Below, one piece after another: positions 48,184 through 58,755 of a stretch of 64,000 nt of DNA; the first letter of the stretch is position 1; the number at the start of each line of letters is the position of its first letter. The stretch lies in assembly GCA_026393755.1 (NCBI GenBank), contig JAPKZO010000037.1, positions 1-64,000 of the forward strand, read 5' to 3'. The position numbers and the translations under genes were made by a program. The notes below the pieces were generated by a model. It saw only the letters and a program-made list of their open reading frames with translations. It did no database searches and was not told where the DNA came from. Source of the DNA: Acidobacteriota bacterium (GTDB taxonomy: Bacteria > Acidobacteriota > Vicinamibacteria > Vicinamibacterales > JAKQTR01).

Positions 48184-51100
48184 ATGCCCATGTGTCTACG
48201 ATCGAGGCTCGTGTCGTCGCTGTTTCTGGCATGGATGGCAATGTTCGCTGCAGTGCAGGGGCAGGCAGGCCAGGCGGCCAAGCCGGCACCGGCTGCAGTG
48301 GCCGCGGCACCCGTGCCCGCCGCGCCCGGACAGGCCGCGGCCCAGTCCTCACCGGCAGCCCAGCCTCGCACCGCGCCCGGCAAGCAGCCGCCGTTCTTTG
48401 ATCTGGCCAAGCAGCCGACGCTGTTTGTCGTCGGCTACGCGCACCTCGACACGCAGTGGCGCTGGGACTATCCGACCACCATTCGCGAGTATCTGCCAAA
48501 GACCATCCGCGACAACTTTGCGCTGTTCGAAAAATATCCGAATTATGTGTTCAACTTCAGCGGGTCGAACCGCTATCGGATGATCAAGGAGTATTACCCC
48601 GCCGACTACGAGCGAGTGAAGAAGGCGATTGCCGCCGGCCGGTGGTTCCCGTCGGGATCGTCGGTCGAAGAGAACGACGTCAACTCGCCGTCGGCCGAGT
48701 CGATCATCCGCCAGATTCTCTATGGCACGCAGTATTTCAAACGCGAGTTCGGCAAGACCAGCGCGGAGTTCATGCTGCCGGATTGCTTCGGCTTCCCCGC
48801 GTCGCTGCCGACGCTGCTTGCGCATGCAGGCATCAAGGGGTTCTCCACGCAGAAGCTGTCGTCGAGCTGGCAGCCGGCTGCCCGGGTGGGCGGACCGGAT
48901 TCGCCGGAGAAGACGCCGGACGGCATTCCGTTCAACGTCGGGATCTGGGAAGGGCCCGACGGCAAGACGGTTCTTGCGGCGCTCAATCCCGGCAGTTACG
49001 GCGGGTCGGTGACCTACGACCTGAGCAAGACGCCGCCGCCTCCACCGCTGGCTGCAGCGAGCGCATCGGGGACTCCGCAACAGGCGCCCCGGCCGCTGGT
49101 TGACTGGCCCGCGCGTATCGCGTTCAACGGGCAGGTGACCGGTGTCTTTACCGACTACATGTATTACGGCACCGGCGACACCGGCGGCACGCCCACCGAG
49201 CCGTCAGTCAAGTTGATGGACGCGATCGTGACGAAGCAGAAGACCGTGTTGCCGCCCGCGTTCTCTACTCGAGGCGGGAGCGGATCGCAGTCCAGCCAGC
49301 CCCAGCCCCCGCCGCCGCCCGGCGTTGAGACGCTGGTGGGCGACGGTCCGGTCCACGTCGTGTCGGCGACCGCGGAGCAGATGTTTCTGAACATCAAGCC
49401 CGGGCAGACGGCGAAGCTGCCCCGCTACAAGGGTGATCTCGAACTCATCAACCACTCGGCCGGATCGATCACGTCGCAGGCGTATCTCAAGCGATGGAAC
49501 CGGATGAACGAAGTGCTCGCCGACAACGCCGAGCGGGCCTCGGTCGCTGCCGCGTGGCTGGGCGGCCGGCCGTATCCGCAGCAGCGGCTGAACGATGCGT
49601 GGACGCTCGTGATGGGCGGACAGTTTCACGACATCATTCCAGGCACCAGCATCCCGAAGGCGTACGAGTATTCGTGGAACGACGAAGTGCTGGCGATGAA
49701 CCAGTTTGCCGGCGTGCTGACGAGCGCCGTCGACGCGGTGGCCTCTGCGATGAACACCCAGGTTGCCGGCACGCCCATCATCGTCTACAACCCGCTCAAC
49801 ATCGCGCGCGAGGACATCGTCGAGGCGCACGTCCCGTTTGCTGGTGGTGTGCCCAAGGCGGTCCACGTGGTCGGGCCGGACGGCAAGGATGTGCCGGCGC
49901 AGTTGACCGCGCGCAACACCGTGCTGTTTGTCGCGCGCGTGCCGTCGGTCGGGTACGCGGTGTTCGACGTGCAGGCGGCTGACGTGGCAGAACCGTCGGC
50001 GCTCACTGCCACCACATCCGCGCTTGAGAACGCGCGCTATCGCGTGACGCTCGACCAGAACGGCGATATCGCGAGCCTCTTCGACAAGGTGGCCAACAAG
50101 GAACTGCTCGCCGCGCCGGCGCGGCTCGAGATCAAGACCGACAACCCGCGCAACTGGCCGGCGTGGAACATGGACTTCGAGGATCAGATGCGCGCGCCGC
50201 GGGCGTACGTGCAGGGCATCCCGCGAGTCCGTATCGTCGAGAACGGGCCGGTTCGCGTCGCCCTCGAAGTGACGCGCGAGACCGAGGGGTCGACATTCGT
50301 CCAGACCATCCGGCTGTCGGCTGGCGATGCGGGGAACCGCGTCGAGTTTGCCAACGCCATCGACTGGAATACGAAGGAAGCGCACCTCAAGGCCGTGTTT
50401 CCCCTGACTGCCGCGAACACGGTGGCGACCTACAACTGGGATGTCGGCACCATCGAGCGCACGCCCGACGACGAGCGGCAGTTCGAGGTGGCCTCGCACC
50501 AGTGGTTTGATCTGACCGACAAGAGCGGCGCCTTTGGCGTCACGGTGCTGTCGGACGCCAAGATCGCGTCCGACAGACCCGACGACCACACGCTCCGGCT
50601 GACGCTCATCCGCACGCCCGGCACGCGCGGCGGGTACGAAGACCAGGGCACGCAGGACCTCGGTCATCACGAGTTCGTGTACGGGCTTGCCGGTCATGCG
50701 GGCGGCTGGCGCCAGGCGCAGACCGACTGGCAGGGTCAGCGGCTCAATCAGCCGCTGGTCGCCTTCGAGAGCGCGAAGCACGCCGGAGGGCTCGGCAAGA
50801 GCTTCTCGCTGCTCACGCTCAACAACTCCCGCGTCCGCGTCCTCGCGGTGAAGAAGGCCGAACAGAGCGACGAGGTTGTTGTGCGCCTGGTCGAACTCGA
50901 TGGCCAGAGGGCCGATAACGTGCGCCTGACGTTTGCCGCGCCGCTGGTGGCGGCCCGCGAGGTCAACGGTGTGGAATCGCCGGTTGGGACCGCCACGATT
51001 GCGGGTGGCGAACTGGTGACCAGCTTCGGGCCGTATCAGCCCCGCACGTTTGCCGTGAAGCTCGGCGTGTCGACCACGCGAGTCGCGCAGCCAGTGTCGC

Positions 51101-51789
51101 GTCCCGTGGCACTGCCGTACAACCAGGCCGTCGCCAGCCGTGACGGATCGGTTTCCGGGGGGCGGTTCGATTCCTCGGGTCGGAGCCTGCCAGCCGAGAT
51201 GCTGCCTCGCGAGATCACGGTCGGCGCGATTCGCTTCACCCTTGGGGCGCCTGACAAGATGAACGCCGTCATTCCGCGCGGCCAGGCCGTCGCACTGCCG
51301 GCCGGATCGTTCACGCGGCTGTACGTGCTGGCTGCCGCGTCGGACGGCGACCAGCGTGCGATCGTGAAGATCGGCGAAACGCCGGTCGAGTTGACAATCC
51401 GGGATTGGTCTGGCTACGTCGGACAATGGGACAACCGGATCTGGAAAGCCCGTGAAGAGCCGGTTCCACTGCGGCAGGGCGCACCAGTGCCGCCGCCGGG
51501 CACGCCGCCTCGAATGCGCACGGTGATGGATTTTGCGGGCCTGACGCCCGGCTTCATCAAGCCCACGCCGGTCGCCTGGTTCTCGTCGCACCGGCACGCG
51601 ACCGACGGCAGCAACGACGTGTACGCGTACGCGTATCTGTATGTTTATGCGATCGACGTCCCAGCCGGCGCGAAGACATTGACACTGCCGGTGTCGGAAC
51701 GGGTGAGGATCCTGGCGATGTCGGTGGTCAACGAGGGCGTCCCGACACGTCCCGCACAGCCGCTGTACGACACCCTGGATCGGAAGTAG
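48184..51789 (+). CDS. secreted GH38-family alpha-mannosidase
   Basis: A 1201-residue glycoside hydrolase with an N-terminal signal (LVSSLFLAWMAMFAAVQGQA) and an Ala/Pro-rich linker to residue 70. The GH38 catalytic domain carries the metal-binding HLD of the N-terminal motif (VGYAHLDTQWRWDY), and the likely catalytic Asp in FMLPDCFGFPASLP. The middle helical domain and C-terminal beta-sandwich domains (from about 530) complete the fold. The ATG at 48184 has GGAAAG 7 nt upstream. It would trim alpha-mannosides from glycans outside the cytoplasm. Confidence 0.88.
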   Translation: MPMCLRSRLVSSLFLAWMAMFAAVQGQAGQAAKPAPAAVAAAPVPAAPGQAAAQSSPAAQPRTAPGKQPPFFDLAKQPTLFVVGYAHLDTQWRWDYPTTIREYLPKTIRDNFALFEKYPNYVFNFSGSNRYRMIKEYYPADYERVKKAIAAGRWFPSGSSVEENDVNSPSAESIIRQILYGTQYFKREFGKTSAEFMLPDCFGFPASLPTLLAHAGIKGFSTQKLSSSWQPAARVGGPDSPEKTPDGIPFNVGIWEGPDGKTVLAALNPGSYGGSVTYDLSKTPPPPPLAAASASGTPQQAPRPLVDWPARIAFNGQVTGVFTDYMYYGTGDTGGTPTEPSVKLMDAIVTKQKTVLPPAFSTRGGSGSQSSQPQPPPPPGVETLVGDGPVHVVSATAEQMFLNIKPGQTAKLPRYKGDLELINHSAGSITSQAYLKRWNRMNEVLADNAERASVAAAWLGGRPYPQQRLNDAWTLVMGGQFHDIIPGTSIPKAYEYSWNDEVLAMNQFAGVLTSAVDAVASAMNTQVAGTPIIVYNPLNIAREDIVEAHVPFAGGVPKAVHVVGPDGKDVPAQLTARNTVLFVARVPSVGYAVFDVQAADVAEPSALTATTSALENARYRVTLDQNGDIASLFDKVANKELLAAPARLEIKTDNPRNWPAWNMDFEDQMRAPRAYVQGIPRVRIVENGPVRVALEVTRETEGSTFVQTIRLSAGDAGNRVEFANAIDWNTKEAHLKAVFPLTAANTVATYNWDVGTIERTPDDERQFEVASHQWFDLTDKSGAFGVTVLSDAKIASDRPDDHTLRLTLIRTPGTRGGYEDQGTQDLGHHEFVYGLAGHAGGWRQAQTDWQGQRLNQPLVAFESAKHAGGLGKSFSLLTLNNSRVRVLAVKKAEQSDEVVVRLVELDGQRADNVRLTFAAPLVAAREVNGVESPVGTATIAGGELVTSFGPYQPRTFAVKLGVSTTRVAQPVSRPVALPYNQAVASRDGSVSGGRFDSSGRSLPAEMLPREITVGAIRFTLGAPDKMNAVIPRGQAVALPAGSFTRLYVLAAASDGDQRAIVKIGETPVELTIRDWSGYVGQWDNRIWKAREEPVPLRQGAPVPPPGTPPRMRTVMDFAGLTPGFIKPTPVAWFSSHRHATDGSNDVYAYAYLYVYAIDVPAGAKTLTLPVSERVRILAMSVVNEGVPTRPAQPLYDTLDRK

Positions 51790-51827
51790 TCGGTAGTCGG
51801 GATTGGGAATTCGGTCGGAATCAGTAG

Positions 51828-51883
51828 GGGCACGGCATGCCGTGCCCGGACAGCAGCAAGGCGGGCGGCCGTCAGCCGCCCGC
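51828..51883. terminator. two hairpins between the mannosidase and HD-GYP genes
   Basis: GGGCACGGCATGCCGTGCCC (51828-51847) is a perfect 20-bp palindrome, a widespread repeat type in bacterial intergenic DNA. A second stem, GCGGGCGGC (51861-51869) with GCCGCCCGC (51875-51883), overlaps the 3' end of the HD-GYP gene. Together they could stop transcription from both converging genes; no T-run is present. Confidence 0.5.
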
Positions 51884-52888
51884 GTTCATCAGCGCGATAA
51901 ACGCATCAACGACATCCGGATCGAACTGGGTTCCCCGGCATCCCCGGATCTCATCGATCGCCGCTGCCGAGGAATGCTCGTCGTCGTACGGGCGGTCATT
52001 GGTGATCGCATCGTAGGTATCCGCCACCGTCACAATTCTCGCGCCGAGGGGAATCTCGGTCCCACGCAGCTTGTTCGGGTATCCCTCGCCGTCCCACCGC
52101 TCGTGGTGAGCGGCGATGATTGCGGCTGCGGTCTTCATGAAGGGGACGTGTGAGATGATCTCGGCGCCCAGCTCCGGGTGGCGCACCATCAGCTCTCTCT
52201 CGGCGGGCGACAGGCGTTCCGGCTTGGTCAGGACGCGAACACCAACGGCGATCTTCCCGAGGTCGTGCAGCAGCGCGCCGACCTCGACGTGCGTGACGAT
52301 GGCCGGGTCGACGCCGAGCGCGGCGGCCAGGCGTGTCGACAGGCCGGCGACGCGCGTTGCGTGGTCGTACGCGGGCGCATCATGCAGTGTCAGCAGCCGC
52401 AACAGTGCGTCAACTGCGGCCGCCGAGGTCACCTGCAGACTGGCGATGGTCTCACTCAGCTGGTTCTGGCGCGCGTGGATCTCGTCCTCGAGCCGCTGAT
52501 GTTCCCGCTGCCGCTCGACTTCGCGATTGTGCCACTGCAGCCCCCGTTCAATCGCTTCCATCAGGGCCTGGCGCTCGATGGGCTTGACCAGGTAGTCCTG
52601 CACGCCCAGACGCAATGTGCGGATCGCGGTGTCGAGGCCGCCCAGGCCGGTGACGATGATGATGGCCGTCGTCGGGTGCTGGAGCCTGATGCGGCCCGCG
52701 AGCCACACGCCGTCATGACCCGGCATGTCCACATCACTCACGACCAGATCCGGCGCGCGCTGACGGGCCGATTCGACCGCCTCGTCGGCGCCCGATGCTT
52801 CGCTGACGTCGAAACCGGCGGCGGTCAACCATCGCGCTATCAAAGCGCGGATCGCCGGTTCGTCATCGACAACGAGCATCGAGTTCAC
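51872..52888 (-). CDS. response regulator with HD-GYP phosphodiesterase domain
   Basis: A 338-residue regulator. Residues 1-120 form a receiver domain (MLVVDDEPAIRALI, phospho-Asp in DLVVSDVDMPGHDGV, Lys in DYLVKPI). After a helical linker (130-155), an HD-GYP domain spans 160-338: HATRVAGLS, HDLGKIAVGVRVLTKP, HHERWDGEGYPNKLRG and ADTYDAITNDRPY. HD-GYP proteins hydrolyse cyclic-di-GMP, and all key HD and GYP residues are present. The ATG overlaps the stop of the sigma-54 activator by 4 bp. Output is thus a phosphorylation-controlled c-di-GMP phosphodiesterase. Confidence 0.92.
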   Translation of the reverse strand: MNSMLVVDDEPAIRALIARWLTAAGFDVSEASGADEAVESARQRAPDLVVSDVDMPGHDGVWLAGRIRLQHPTTAIIIVTGLGGLDTAIRTLRLGVQDYLVKPIERQALMEAIERGLQWHNREVERQREHQRLEDEIHARQNQLSETIASLQVTSAAAVDALLRLLTLHDAPAYDHATRVAGLSTRLAAALGVDPAIVTHVEVGALLHDLGKIAVGVRVLTKPERLSPAERELMVRHPELGAEIISHVPFMKTAAAIIAAHHERWDGEGYPNKLRGTEIPLGARIVTVADTYDAITNDRPYDDEHSSAAAIDEIRGCRGTQFDPDVVDAFIALMNAGG

Positions 52889-54366
52889 GGAATCTCCTCG
52901 ATCTCAGCGGGATCGTCGGCGGCCGGATCGTCGGGCGAAGCCGCGGAATCGCCCGAGCCATCGGTCTTTCGCCCCTGGACCATGTGCGCCAGGCCGTGAA
53001 TCTCAATCAGCCGGTACAGCGTTCGCCGGCTGATCCCGAGCAGCACGGCCGCTCGCGACTTGTTTCCGCCCGCCCGTTCGAGCGTTCGGACGACGTGCTC
53101 GCGCTCGACCGACACCAGCGACGGGTCATCGTCGGTGGCGGCAGCCGGAACTGGACGCTGGCCGGGTGCGGCCGCCGTCTCGGCCGGGCCGGGCGCGTGG
53201 TCCACCGTGATGCCGACCAGATCGCGATCGGTGATCCACTCGCCGTCGGCCAGCATGCAGGCCCGCTCGACCGCGTGCCGCAGTTCACGGACATTGCCGT
53301 CCCACCGGGCCGATCTCAGCAGGCGCAGGGCTTCAGGCGTCAGGCCGGCGAGCGGCTTGCCGAAGCGCGCCATGAACTGCCGGACGAATGCCGAGGCCAG
53401 ACTGGGAATGTCCTCGCGCCGCTCACGCAGAGGCGGCACTCGCACGTCGATCAGATTGAGTCGAAAGTAGAGATCCTGGCGAAAGCGGCCCGATGCGCAA
53501 TCGGCCCGCAGATCGCGATTGGTCGCCGCCAGAATACGGACGTTCACCCGCCGCGTGTCGAGGGAGCCCACGCGCTGCACCTCGCCGGTTTCGAGCACCC
53601 GCAGCAGCGCCGCCTGCACCGCGAGCGGCAATTCGCCGATCTCGTCGAGGAAGATCGTCCCGCCATCGGCGTGTTCGAATAATCCGACCTTGGCTTCGGC
53701 GGCACCGGTGAACGAGCCTCGCGCGTGGCCGAACAGCTCGCTTTCGAACAGCGTCGGTACGATCGCCGAGCAGTTGACCGTCACCAGCCGGCGGCTGCTT
53801 CGCGGCCCAACCGCGTGGAACGCGCGTGCCACCAGTTCCTTGCCGGCGCCGGTCTCGCCCGTGATCAGCGCGATACCCGCATAGGGCGCCAGGCGCGTCA
53901 CCAGATTGAACAAGTCCGTCATGGCCCGGCCGCGGCCGATCATGCCATGGAACTCGACGCCGTGGTCCTCGCCGCCTTCGAGGGCGGCCTCACGGCGGTG
54001 CGCTTCTTCACGAACCATCACGAACAGGCGCGTGAGGCGGTCGTAGTCGAACGGCTTGCTGAGGAAGTCAATCGCGCCAAGCTTGATGGCTTTGACGGCC
54101 GTGTCCACCGCGGCGTACCCCGTCATCAGGGCGACCGCGCAGGCCGGCGCGACGTCGCGGATGACCCGCAGCACTTCGAGCCCGTTGATGTTCGGCATGC
54201 GGACATCGATCAGCGCCATGTCCGCCGTGTGATGGCCGAGGTAGTCGAGCGCAGGCTGCCCCCCTTCACACCGGACCACGTCAAACCCCTGTTCGGCGGC
54301 AAACCGGCCGAGCATGTCGAGAATGGCGGGTTCGTCGTCAACGACGAGCAGGGTGGGGCGGGTCAT
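52885..54366 (-). CDS. NtrC-family sigma-54-dependent response regulator
   Basis: A 493-residue transcription activator: receiver domain (LLVVDDEPAILDML, phospho-Asp in ALIDVRMPNINGL, Lys in DFLSKPFDYDR), AAA+ domain (Walker A GETGAGKELVARAF; GSFTGA in place of GAFTGA for sigma-54 contact; Walker B GTIFLDEIGELP) and a C-terminal Fis-type HTH (NKSRAAVLLGISRRTLYRLI). A Pro/Ala-rich linker precedes the HTH, and an acidic tail follows it. It activates sigma-54 promoters when phosphorylated by the adjacent kinase. Overlaps both neighbours by 4 bp. Confidence 0.94.
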   Translation of the reverse strand: MTRPTLLVVDDEPAILDMLGRFAAEQGFDVVRCEGGQPALDYLGHHTADMALIDVRMPNINGLEVLRVIRDVAPACAVALMTGYAAVDTAVKAIKLGAIDFLSKPFDYDRLTRLFVMVREEAHRREAALEGGEDHGVEFHGMIGRGRAMTDLFNLVTRLAPYAGIALITGETGAGKELVARAFHAVGPRSSRRLVTVNCSAIVPTLFESELFGHARGSFTGAAEAKVGLFEHADGGTIFLDEIGELPLAVQAALLRVLETGEVQRVGSLDTRRVNVRILAATNRDLRADCASGRFRQDLYFRLNLIDVRVPPLRERREDIPSLASAFVRQFMARFGKPLAGLTPEALRLLRSARWDGNVRELRHAVERACMLADGEWITDRDLVGITVDHAPGPAETAAAPGQRPVPAAATDDDPSLVSVEREHVVRTLERAGGNKSRAAVLLGISRRTLYRLIEIHGLAHMVQGRKTDGSGDSAASPDDPAADDPAEIEEIP

Positions 54367-56054
54367 TGCTCCGAAGCCCCCAGCACCTCGCGGACCTTCT
54401 CAGCCAGTCCTTGCCACGTGTAGGGCTTCTGCAGGAAGTGCACTTCTCCATTGATCACGCCGCGGTCCGCGATCACGTCGGCGCTGTAGGCGGAGGTAAA
54501 CAGGCACTTGAGGCCGGGCCGCAGGTCGTCCACCCGCTGCTGGAGTGTTCGGCCGCTCATTTCCGGCATCACGACGTCGGTCAACAACAGGTGGATGTCG
54601 CCGGAGTAGTCTCGGAGCAGCTCGATCGCGCGGCTGGGGCTGGTGGTCGCCAGCACCCGATAGCCCAGACGTTCGAGCGTTCTCTTGCCAAGTTCGAGCA
54701 GCGTGGCCTCGTCCTCGACCAGCAGGACCGTCTCCCAGCCCATCACCGACTCGATCGACACGGGAGGCACCGCGTCGGCCGCCCCAGCCGATTCGTAGGC
54801 AGGCAGATAGACATGAAATGTCGTACCCTGGCCGGGCTCGCTCGAGAAATCGATGAACCCGAGATTCTGCTTCACGATGCCGTAGACCGTCGCCAGCCCA
54901 AGGCCTGTGCCACGTCCCTGGGCCTTGGTGGTGAAGAACGGCTCGAAGACCTTGGCCTGCGTATCTGCATCCATCCCGCACCCGTCGTCGCTCATTGCCA
55001 GCAGCACGTATCTGCCTGGAACCGAGCCCGGATGCGTCCCGCAGTAGACATCATCCAGCACGGCGTTGCTCGACTCGATCGTCACTTTGCCGGTGCCCGC
55101 GATCGCGTCGCGCGCATTGGCCGACAGGTTGGCCAGAATCTGGTCGATCTGGGTCGGGTCCATCTTCAACGGCCACAGGTTCTCGCCCGGCTTCCAGACC
55201 AGGTCGATATCCTCGCCGAGCAGCCGTTCGACCAGCTTCAGCATGTTCCTGACGGTCTCGTTGATGTCGAGGATCCTGGGCTTGATAGCCTGCTTGCGGG
55301 CGAAGGCGAGCAACTGTCGGACCAGTTCGGCCGACCGCCTGGCGGCCTTTGTGACCTCCTGGAGATCGGCATACAGCGGTCCCGCCGGATCGAGCTTCAT
55401 CATCACCAGGTCCGCATACCCGCTGATGATGGCCAGCATATTGTTGAAGTCGTGGGCGACACCGCCGGCGAGCCGGCCGATCGACTCCATCTTCTGCGCC
55501 TGGCGGTACTGGGCCTCCAGCCTCGCCTTTTCGGCCTCAGTCTGCTTGCGGGCCGTAATGTCGTGGACGACTCCGGTGAAGTGGCGGCCTGCCGGTGTCG
55601 ACCATTCCGACAGCGACAGTTCGACCGGAAATTCACTTCCGTCCTTGCGCCGGCCTTCCCACTCCGTCCGTGTGTTCAAGGGAGAAGAACTGGCCCCGCC
55701 CCGCCGGCGCTCGAAAGCCTCGAGGTGACGGCTTCGCAGCTGTTCAGGCACGAGCATGGTGACCGGCTGTCCCGTCGCTTCCTTCTTGCTGTAGCCGAAC
55801 ATCCGCTGCGCGGCCGGATTCCAGTCCTCGATGATCCCGTCGCTGTCAGTTGTGATGACGGCGTCATTGGCCGACTCCATCACCGCACGGAAATGGGCGT
55901 CGCTCTCGCGCAGCGCCGATTCACTCTGCTTGCGATCCGCGATCTCGAGCAGCAGTCCCTGGTTTGCGGCTTCCAGCTGGCGTCTTGCGCCCATCGCGTC
56001 GTCAATCAGCTTCAACGCCGCGAGTCGAACGGCTTCAGATTCTTGTTTTGCCAT
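54363..56054 (-). CDS. cytosolic hybrid histidine kinase (PAS, HisKA, HATPase, REC)
   Basis: A 563-residue sensor without membrane segments. An N-terminal coiled coil (1-45) is followed by a PAS domain (about 55-170: [20 protein letters not shown]), the phosphoacceptor H in [18 protein letters not shown], ATPase motifs [24 protein letters not shown] and [14 protein letters not shown], and a C-terminal receiver ([14 protein letters not shown], phospho-Asp in [13 protein letters not shown]). It is the first gene of an operon with a sigma-54 activator and HD-GYP regulator, so it probably feeds a phosphorelay to one or both. Confidence 0.92.
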   Translation of the reverse strand: MAKQESEAVRLAALKLIDDAMGARRQLEAANQGLLLEIADRKQSESALRESDAHFRAVMESANDAVITTDSDGIIEDWNPAAQRMFGYSKKEATGQPVTMLVPEQLRSRHLEAFERRRGGASSSPLNTRTEWEGRRKDGSEFPVELSLSEWSTPAGRHFTGVVHDITARKQTEAEKARLEAQYRQAQKMESIGRLAGGVAHDFNNMLAIISGYADLVMMKLDPAGPLYADLQEVTKAARRSAELVRQLLAFARKQAIKPRILDINETVRNMLKLVERLLGEDIDLVWKPGENLWPLKMDPTQIDQILANLSANARDAIAGTGKVTIESSNAVLDDVYCGTHPGSVPGRYVLLAMSDDGCGMDADTQAKVFEPFFTTKAQGRGTGLGLATVYGIVKQNLGFIDFSSEPGQGTTFHVYLPAYESAGAADAVPPVSIESVMGWETVLLVEDEATLLELGKRTLERLGYRVLATTSPSRAIELLRDYSGDIHLLLTDVVMPEMSGRTLQQRVDDLRPGLKCLFTSAYSADVIADRGVINGEVHFLQKPYTWQGLAEKVREVLGASEQ

Positions 56055-56151
56055 GAGATCAACTGATCCATTCTATCGGAACGGGCTGCTAGGATGGTCG
56101 CCAGACCGCAACCCGATTCCGGCCCGCGCGCGTCCCTTCATCGCGGCGCTC

Positions 56152-58755
56152 CTAGGCCGACCCGGCGGGGGCAGATGCGTCAGGCCCCGTCGTGGCCTTG
56201 CTCAAGGCACGACGGAGCAGGTCAAGTGTATAAGGCTTCTGAATGACGCCGCACAGTCCCTTGTTGGCGAATCGTTCGGAGATGTCGGCCGTACTGTATC
56301 CGCTCGCCAGCACGACGCGCACGTCGGGGTTGATCAGGCGCAACTGGTCGAAGACCTCGGCCCCGTCCATCTCCGGCATCGTCAGGTCGAGGATCACGAC
56401 GTCGATGGCGCTGTGCTGCGTGCGGTACGTGGCTATCGCCTCAGAGCCGCCGGCCGCCGTCAGCACCGTGTATCCCAGCCGGCTGAGCATCCGCGAGCCG
56501 AGCGTGCGCAGCTGCTCCTCGTCGTCTACAAGCAGTACCGTGCCGCGCGTCTGGCCGTCAGCTCGCGGAGCCGCCGGGCCGTGGTCTGCGGCCCGAACCG
56601 CGTCCTGCCGCGCGCCAGCGGCTGGAGGGGCCGTCGAGTCGCCGGATCGGGCATCGTCTTGCGGCTTCGCGGCCGGAAAGAGGACCGTGAAGGTCGATCC
56701 CCGGCCCGGTGCGCTCTCGAACCTGATGACGCCCTTGTGGGCGCGAACGATGCCCAGCACGGCCGCGAGCCCCAGACCGCGGCCCGTGAACTTCGTCGTG
56801 AAGAACGGGTCGAAGATTCGCGACTGCGTCTCGGCATCCATCCCGCAGCCCGTGTCCTTGACCGTCAACTCGGCGTAGGTGCCTGGCGGGCGATCGTCGT
56901 GGACGACTGCGGTCTGCAGATCCGCCGCCGTGCACCGGCACATTCGCGTGCTGACCGTGATCACGCCGGGCGTCTCGCTCATGGCCTCCGACGCGTTGAC
57001 GATGAGGCTCAACACGATCTGCCGGATCTGGCTCGGGTCCGCATGAATCGCCGGGAGGTCGCGATTCAGCTGCAGGTCGAGTTGCGCCTTGCTCGAGATC
57101 GTCGTGCGCAGCAGATGCTGCATCCCATCCAGGATCGGATTGAGGTTCAGGCGTTCCCGGGTAAACGACGCGGCGCCAGAATAGGCGAGCATCTGCTGGG
57201 ACAATTCTGCGGCCCGACGTGCGGCCGTGCTGATTTCATTGAGGCTCGATCGCGCGGCGGAAGTCGGACCGAGGGCGGTCAAGGCCAGATCCGCGTGCCC
57301 GAGCACCGCCGTGAGAATGTTGTTGAAGTCGTGCGCGATGCCCCCCGCCAGCACGCCGAGGCTCTCCACCTTCTGCGCTTGCTGGATTTGCTGCTCCAGT
57401 TGGCGCCGCTCGGATTCAGCCTGCCGCTGCTCGGTGATGTCGCGCACCACGCCCACCCCGTACCACCCGTCATGCAGACGAACGGACGACAACGACAGTT
57501 GGACGGCGACGTCCTGGCCGTCCTTCGTGCGGGCCTCCAGATCGAGCGTGCGACCCACGGCGACGCCCTGTCCGGTCTGCTGGAATACTGGAAACGCCGC
57601 GGAGAATGCCGGGCGATACTGCGGGGACACAATCAGCTCGTGGATGTGGCGCCGGAGGGCTTCGTCACTCGAGTAGCCGAAGATGCGCTCGGCGGCCGGA
57701 TTCCAATACGACACCCTGCCCTCCGGGTCCATCATCAGGATGGCATCCTGGGCTGAATCGGTGATCGTGCGCAGGCGTGATTCGCTCTCGCGCAGGGCGT
57801 TCTTCACGTTCTCGATGTCATCACCGGTACCGCGGGCAATCCAGGCAGTGAAGACGACAATCAACCCGCAGACCACCAGCGCCGTGACCGAATCCCACAG
57901 CGCCGGATTCATCGTCCGGGTCTGCTCGAATATGTTGTCCAGCCAGCCTTCCACGAAGACCAGCAAGAGAGCCCCTGGCAAGAACGCACGCAGCAGCCTT
58001 CCGCGCAGCGACCCCCCGCGCCAGTGGCGCAGGACATGCAGCGTGGGCAGCGCCAGATTGATCTCGCCGATTCCCACCAACACAAAGGCGAGCGCGGTGG
58101 GCAAAGCCACTGGAATCGTGGCGCCGCCATACAAGAGCGGAGCGCCGTAGGCGTAGCCGACCACCACCACGACACTGATCGCTGTCGCCGTCAACCCCAG
58201 CAGGGCCGCGACGGTTCCAGCCATGCGCCACCGGTTGACCTCGACGAGAGCCAACAGCGCCGCACTCTCGAGGATCAGCAGCGCCGCCGTCAGCGGCGAC
58301 ATGCGGCCGATCGGGATCCCGCCGAACAACTCTCTGGTGCGGGCCAGTGTCCACTCGATACCAACCTCGAGGCCGGTCGTGAGCTTGATCAGGACGAGCA
58401 CGCCGAGCAGCGCTGCCAGGCTCGCACCCGCGCGCGCCAGCATCCGGCCCGGACGGGGCCGAGGCCAGCGCGCAATAACGAAGAGCCCGCCGGCCAGACC
58501 GAGCAGGGCGATGGCGGAGGCGGGAGCCATCGGAATGACCCCGTCCCACTGCCATGCCAGCACCCGCGCGTTGAGCGCCCATCCCGCCAGCGCGACCACC
58601 GCGATGGCGCATGCAACGCCCGCACACCGCTCTGTCAGCCGGGGCACGAGGACGGAGGTCTCTCGATCGAAGCCGCCCATCAGCGGCTGGACGGGCGTCG
58701 TGTCCCGTTCAGGTGCTCCGGCGGCGTGCCGATCGTTCGAGTCGCTTCGGCTCAT
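56152..58755 (-). CDS. membrane hybrid histidine kinase (seven-TM-like N-terminus, PAS, REC)
   Basis: An 867-residue sensor with about seven or eight hydrophobic segments in residues 35-310, a PAS domain (around 325-450: ILMMDPEGRVSYWNPAAERI), phosphoacceptor region GVLAGGIAHDFNNILTAV, ATPase motifs VLSLIVNASEAM, KDTGCGMDAETQ and GRGLGLAAVLGI, an Ala/Pro linker and a C-terminal receiver (VLLVDDEEQLRTLG, phospho-Asp in DVVILDLTMPEMDG). It lies upstream of the previous kinase operon in the same direction with a 97-bp gap, so it might share its transcript and partners. Ligand unknown. Confidence 0.9.
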   Translation of the reverse strand: MSRSDSNDRHAAGAPERDTTPVQPLMGGFDRETSVLVPRLTERCAGVACAIAVVALAGWALNARVLAWQWDGVIPMAPASAIALLGLAGGLFVIARWPRPRPGRMLARAGASLAALLGVLVLIKLTTGLEVGIEWTLARTRELFGGIPIGRMSPLTAALLILESAALLALVEVNRWRMAGTVAALLGLTATAISVVVVVGYAYGAPLLYGGATIPVALPTALAFVLVGIGEINLALPTLHVLRHWRGGSLRGRLLRAFLPGALLLVFVEGWLDNIFEQTRTMNPALWDSVTALVVCGLIVVFTAWIARGTGDDIENVKNALRESESRLRTITDSAQDAILMMDPEGRVSYWNPAAERIFGYSSDEALRRHIHELIVSPQYRPAFSAAFPVFQQTGQGVAVGRTLDLEARTKDGQDVAVQLSLSSVRLHDGWYGVGVVRDITEQRQAESERRQLEQQIQQAQKVESLGVLAGGIAHDFNNILTAVLGHADLALTALGPTSAARSSLNEISTAARRAAELSQQMLAYSGAASFTRERLNLNPILDGMQHLLRTTISSKAQLDLQLNRDLPAIHADPSQIRQIVLSLIVNASEAMSETPGVITVSTRMCRCTAADLQTAVVHDDRPPGTYAELTVKDTGCGMDAETQSRIFDPFFTTKFTGRGLGLAAVLGIVRAHKGVIRFESAPGRGSTFTVLFPAAKPQDDARSGDSTAPPAAGARQDAVRAADHGPAAPRADGQTRGTVLLVDDEEQLRTLGSRMLSRLGYTVLTAAGGSEAIATYRTQHSAIDVVILDLTMPEMDGAEVFDQLRLINPDVRVVLASGYSTADISERFANKGLCGVIQKPYTLDLLRRALSKATTGPDASAPAGSA

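Noticed and set aside
49204-51597. Long minus-strand reading frame (about 800 codons)
   Set aside because: Antisense shadow of the GH38 mannosidase gene with Arg/His-rich composition and no motif.
55831-57756. Long plus-strand reading frame across the kinase genes
   Set aside because: It is antisense to two well-supported hybrid kinases and shows no recognisable domain.
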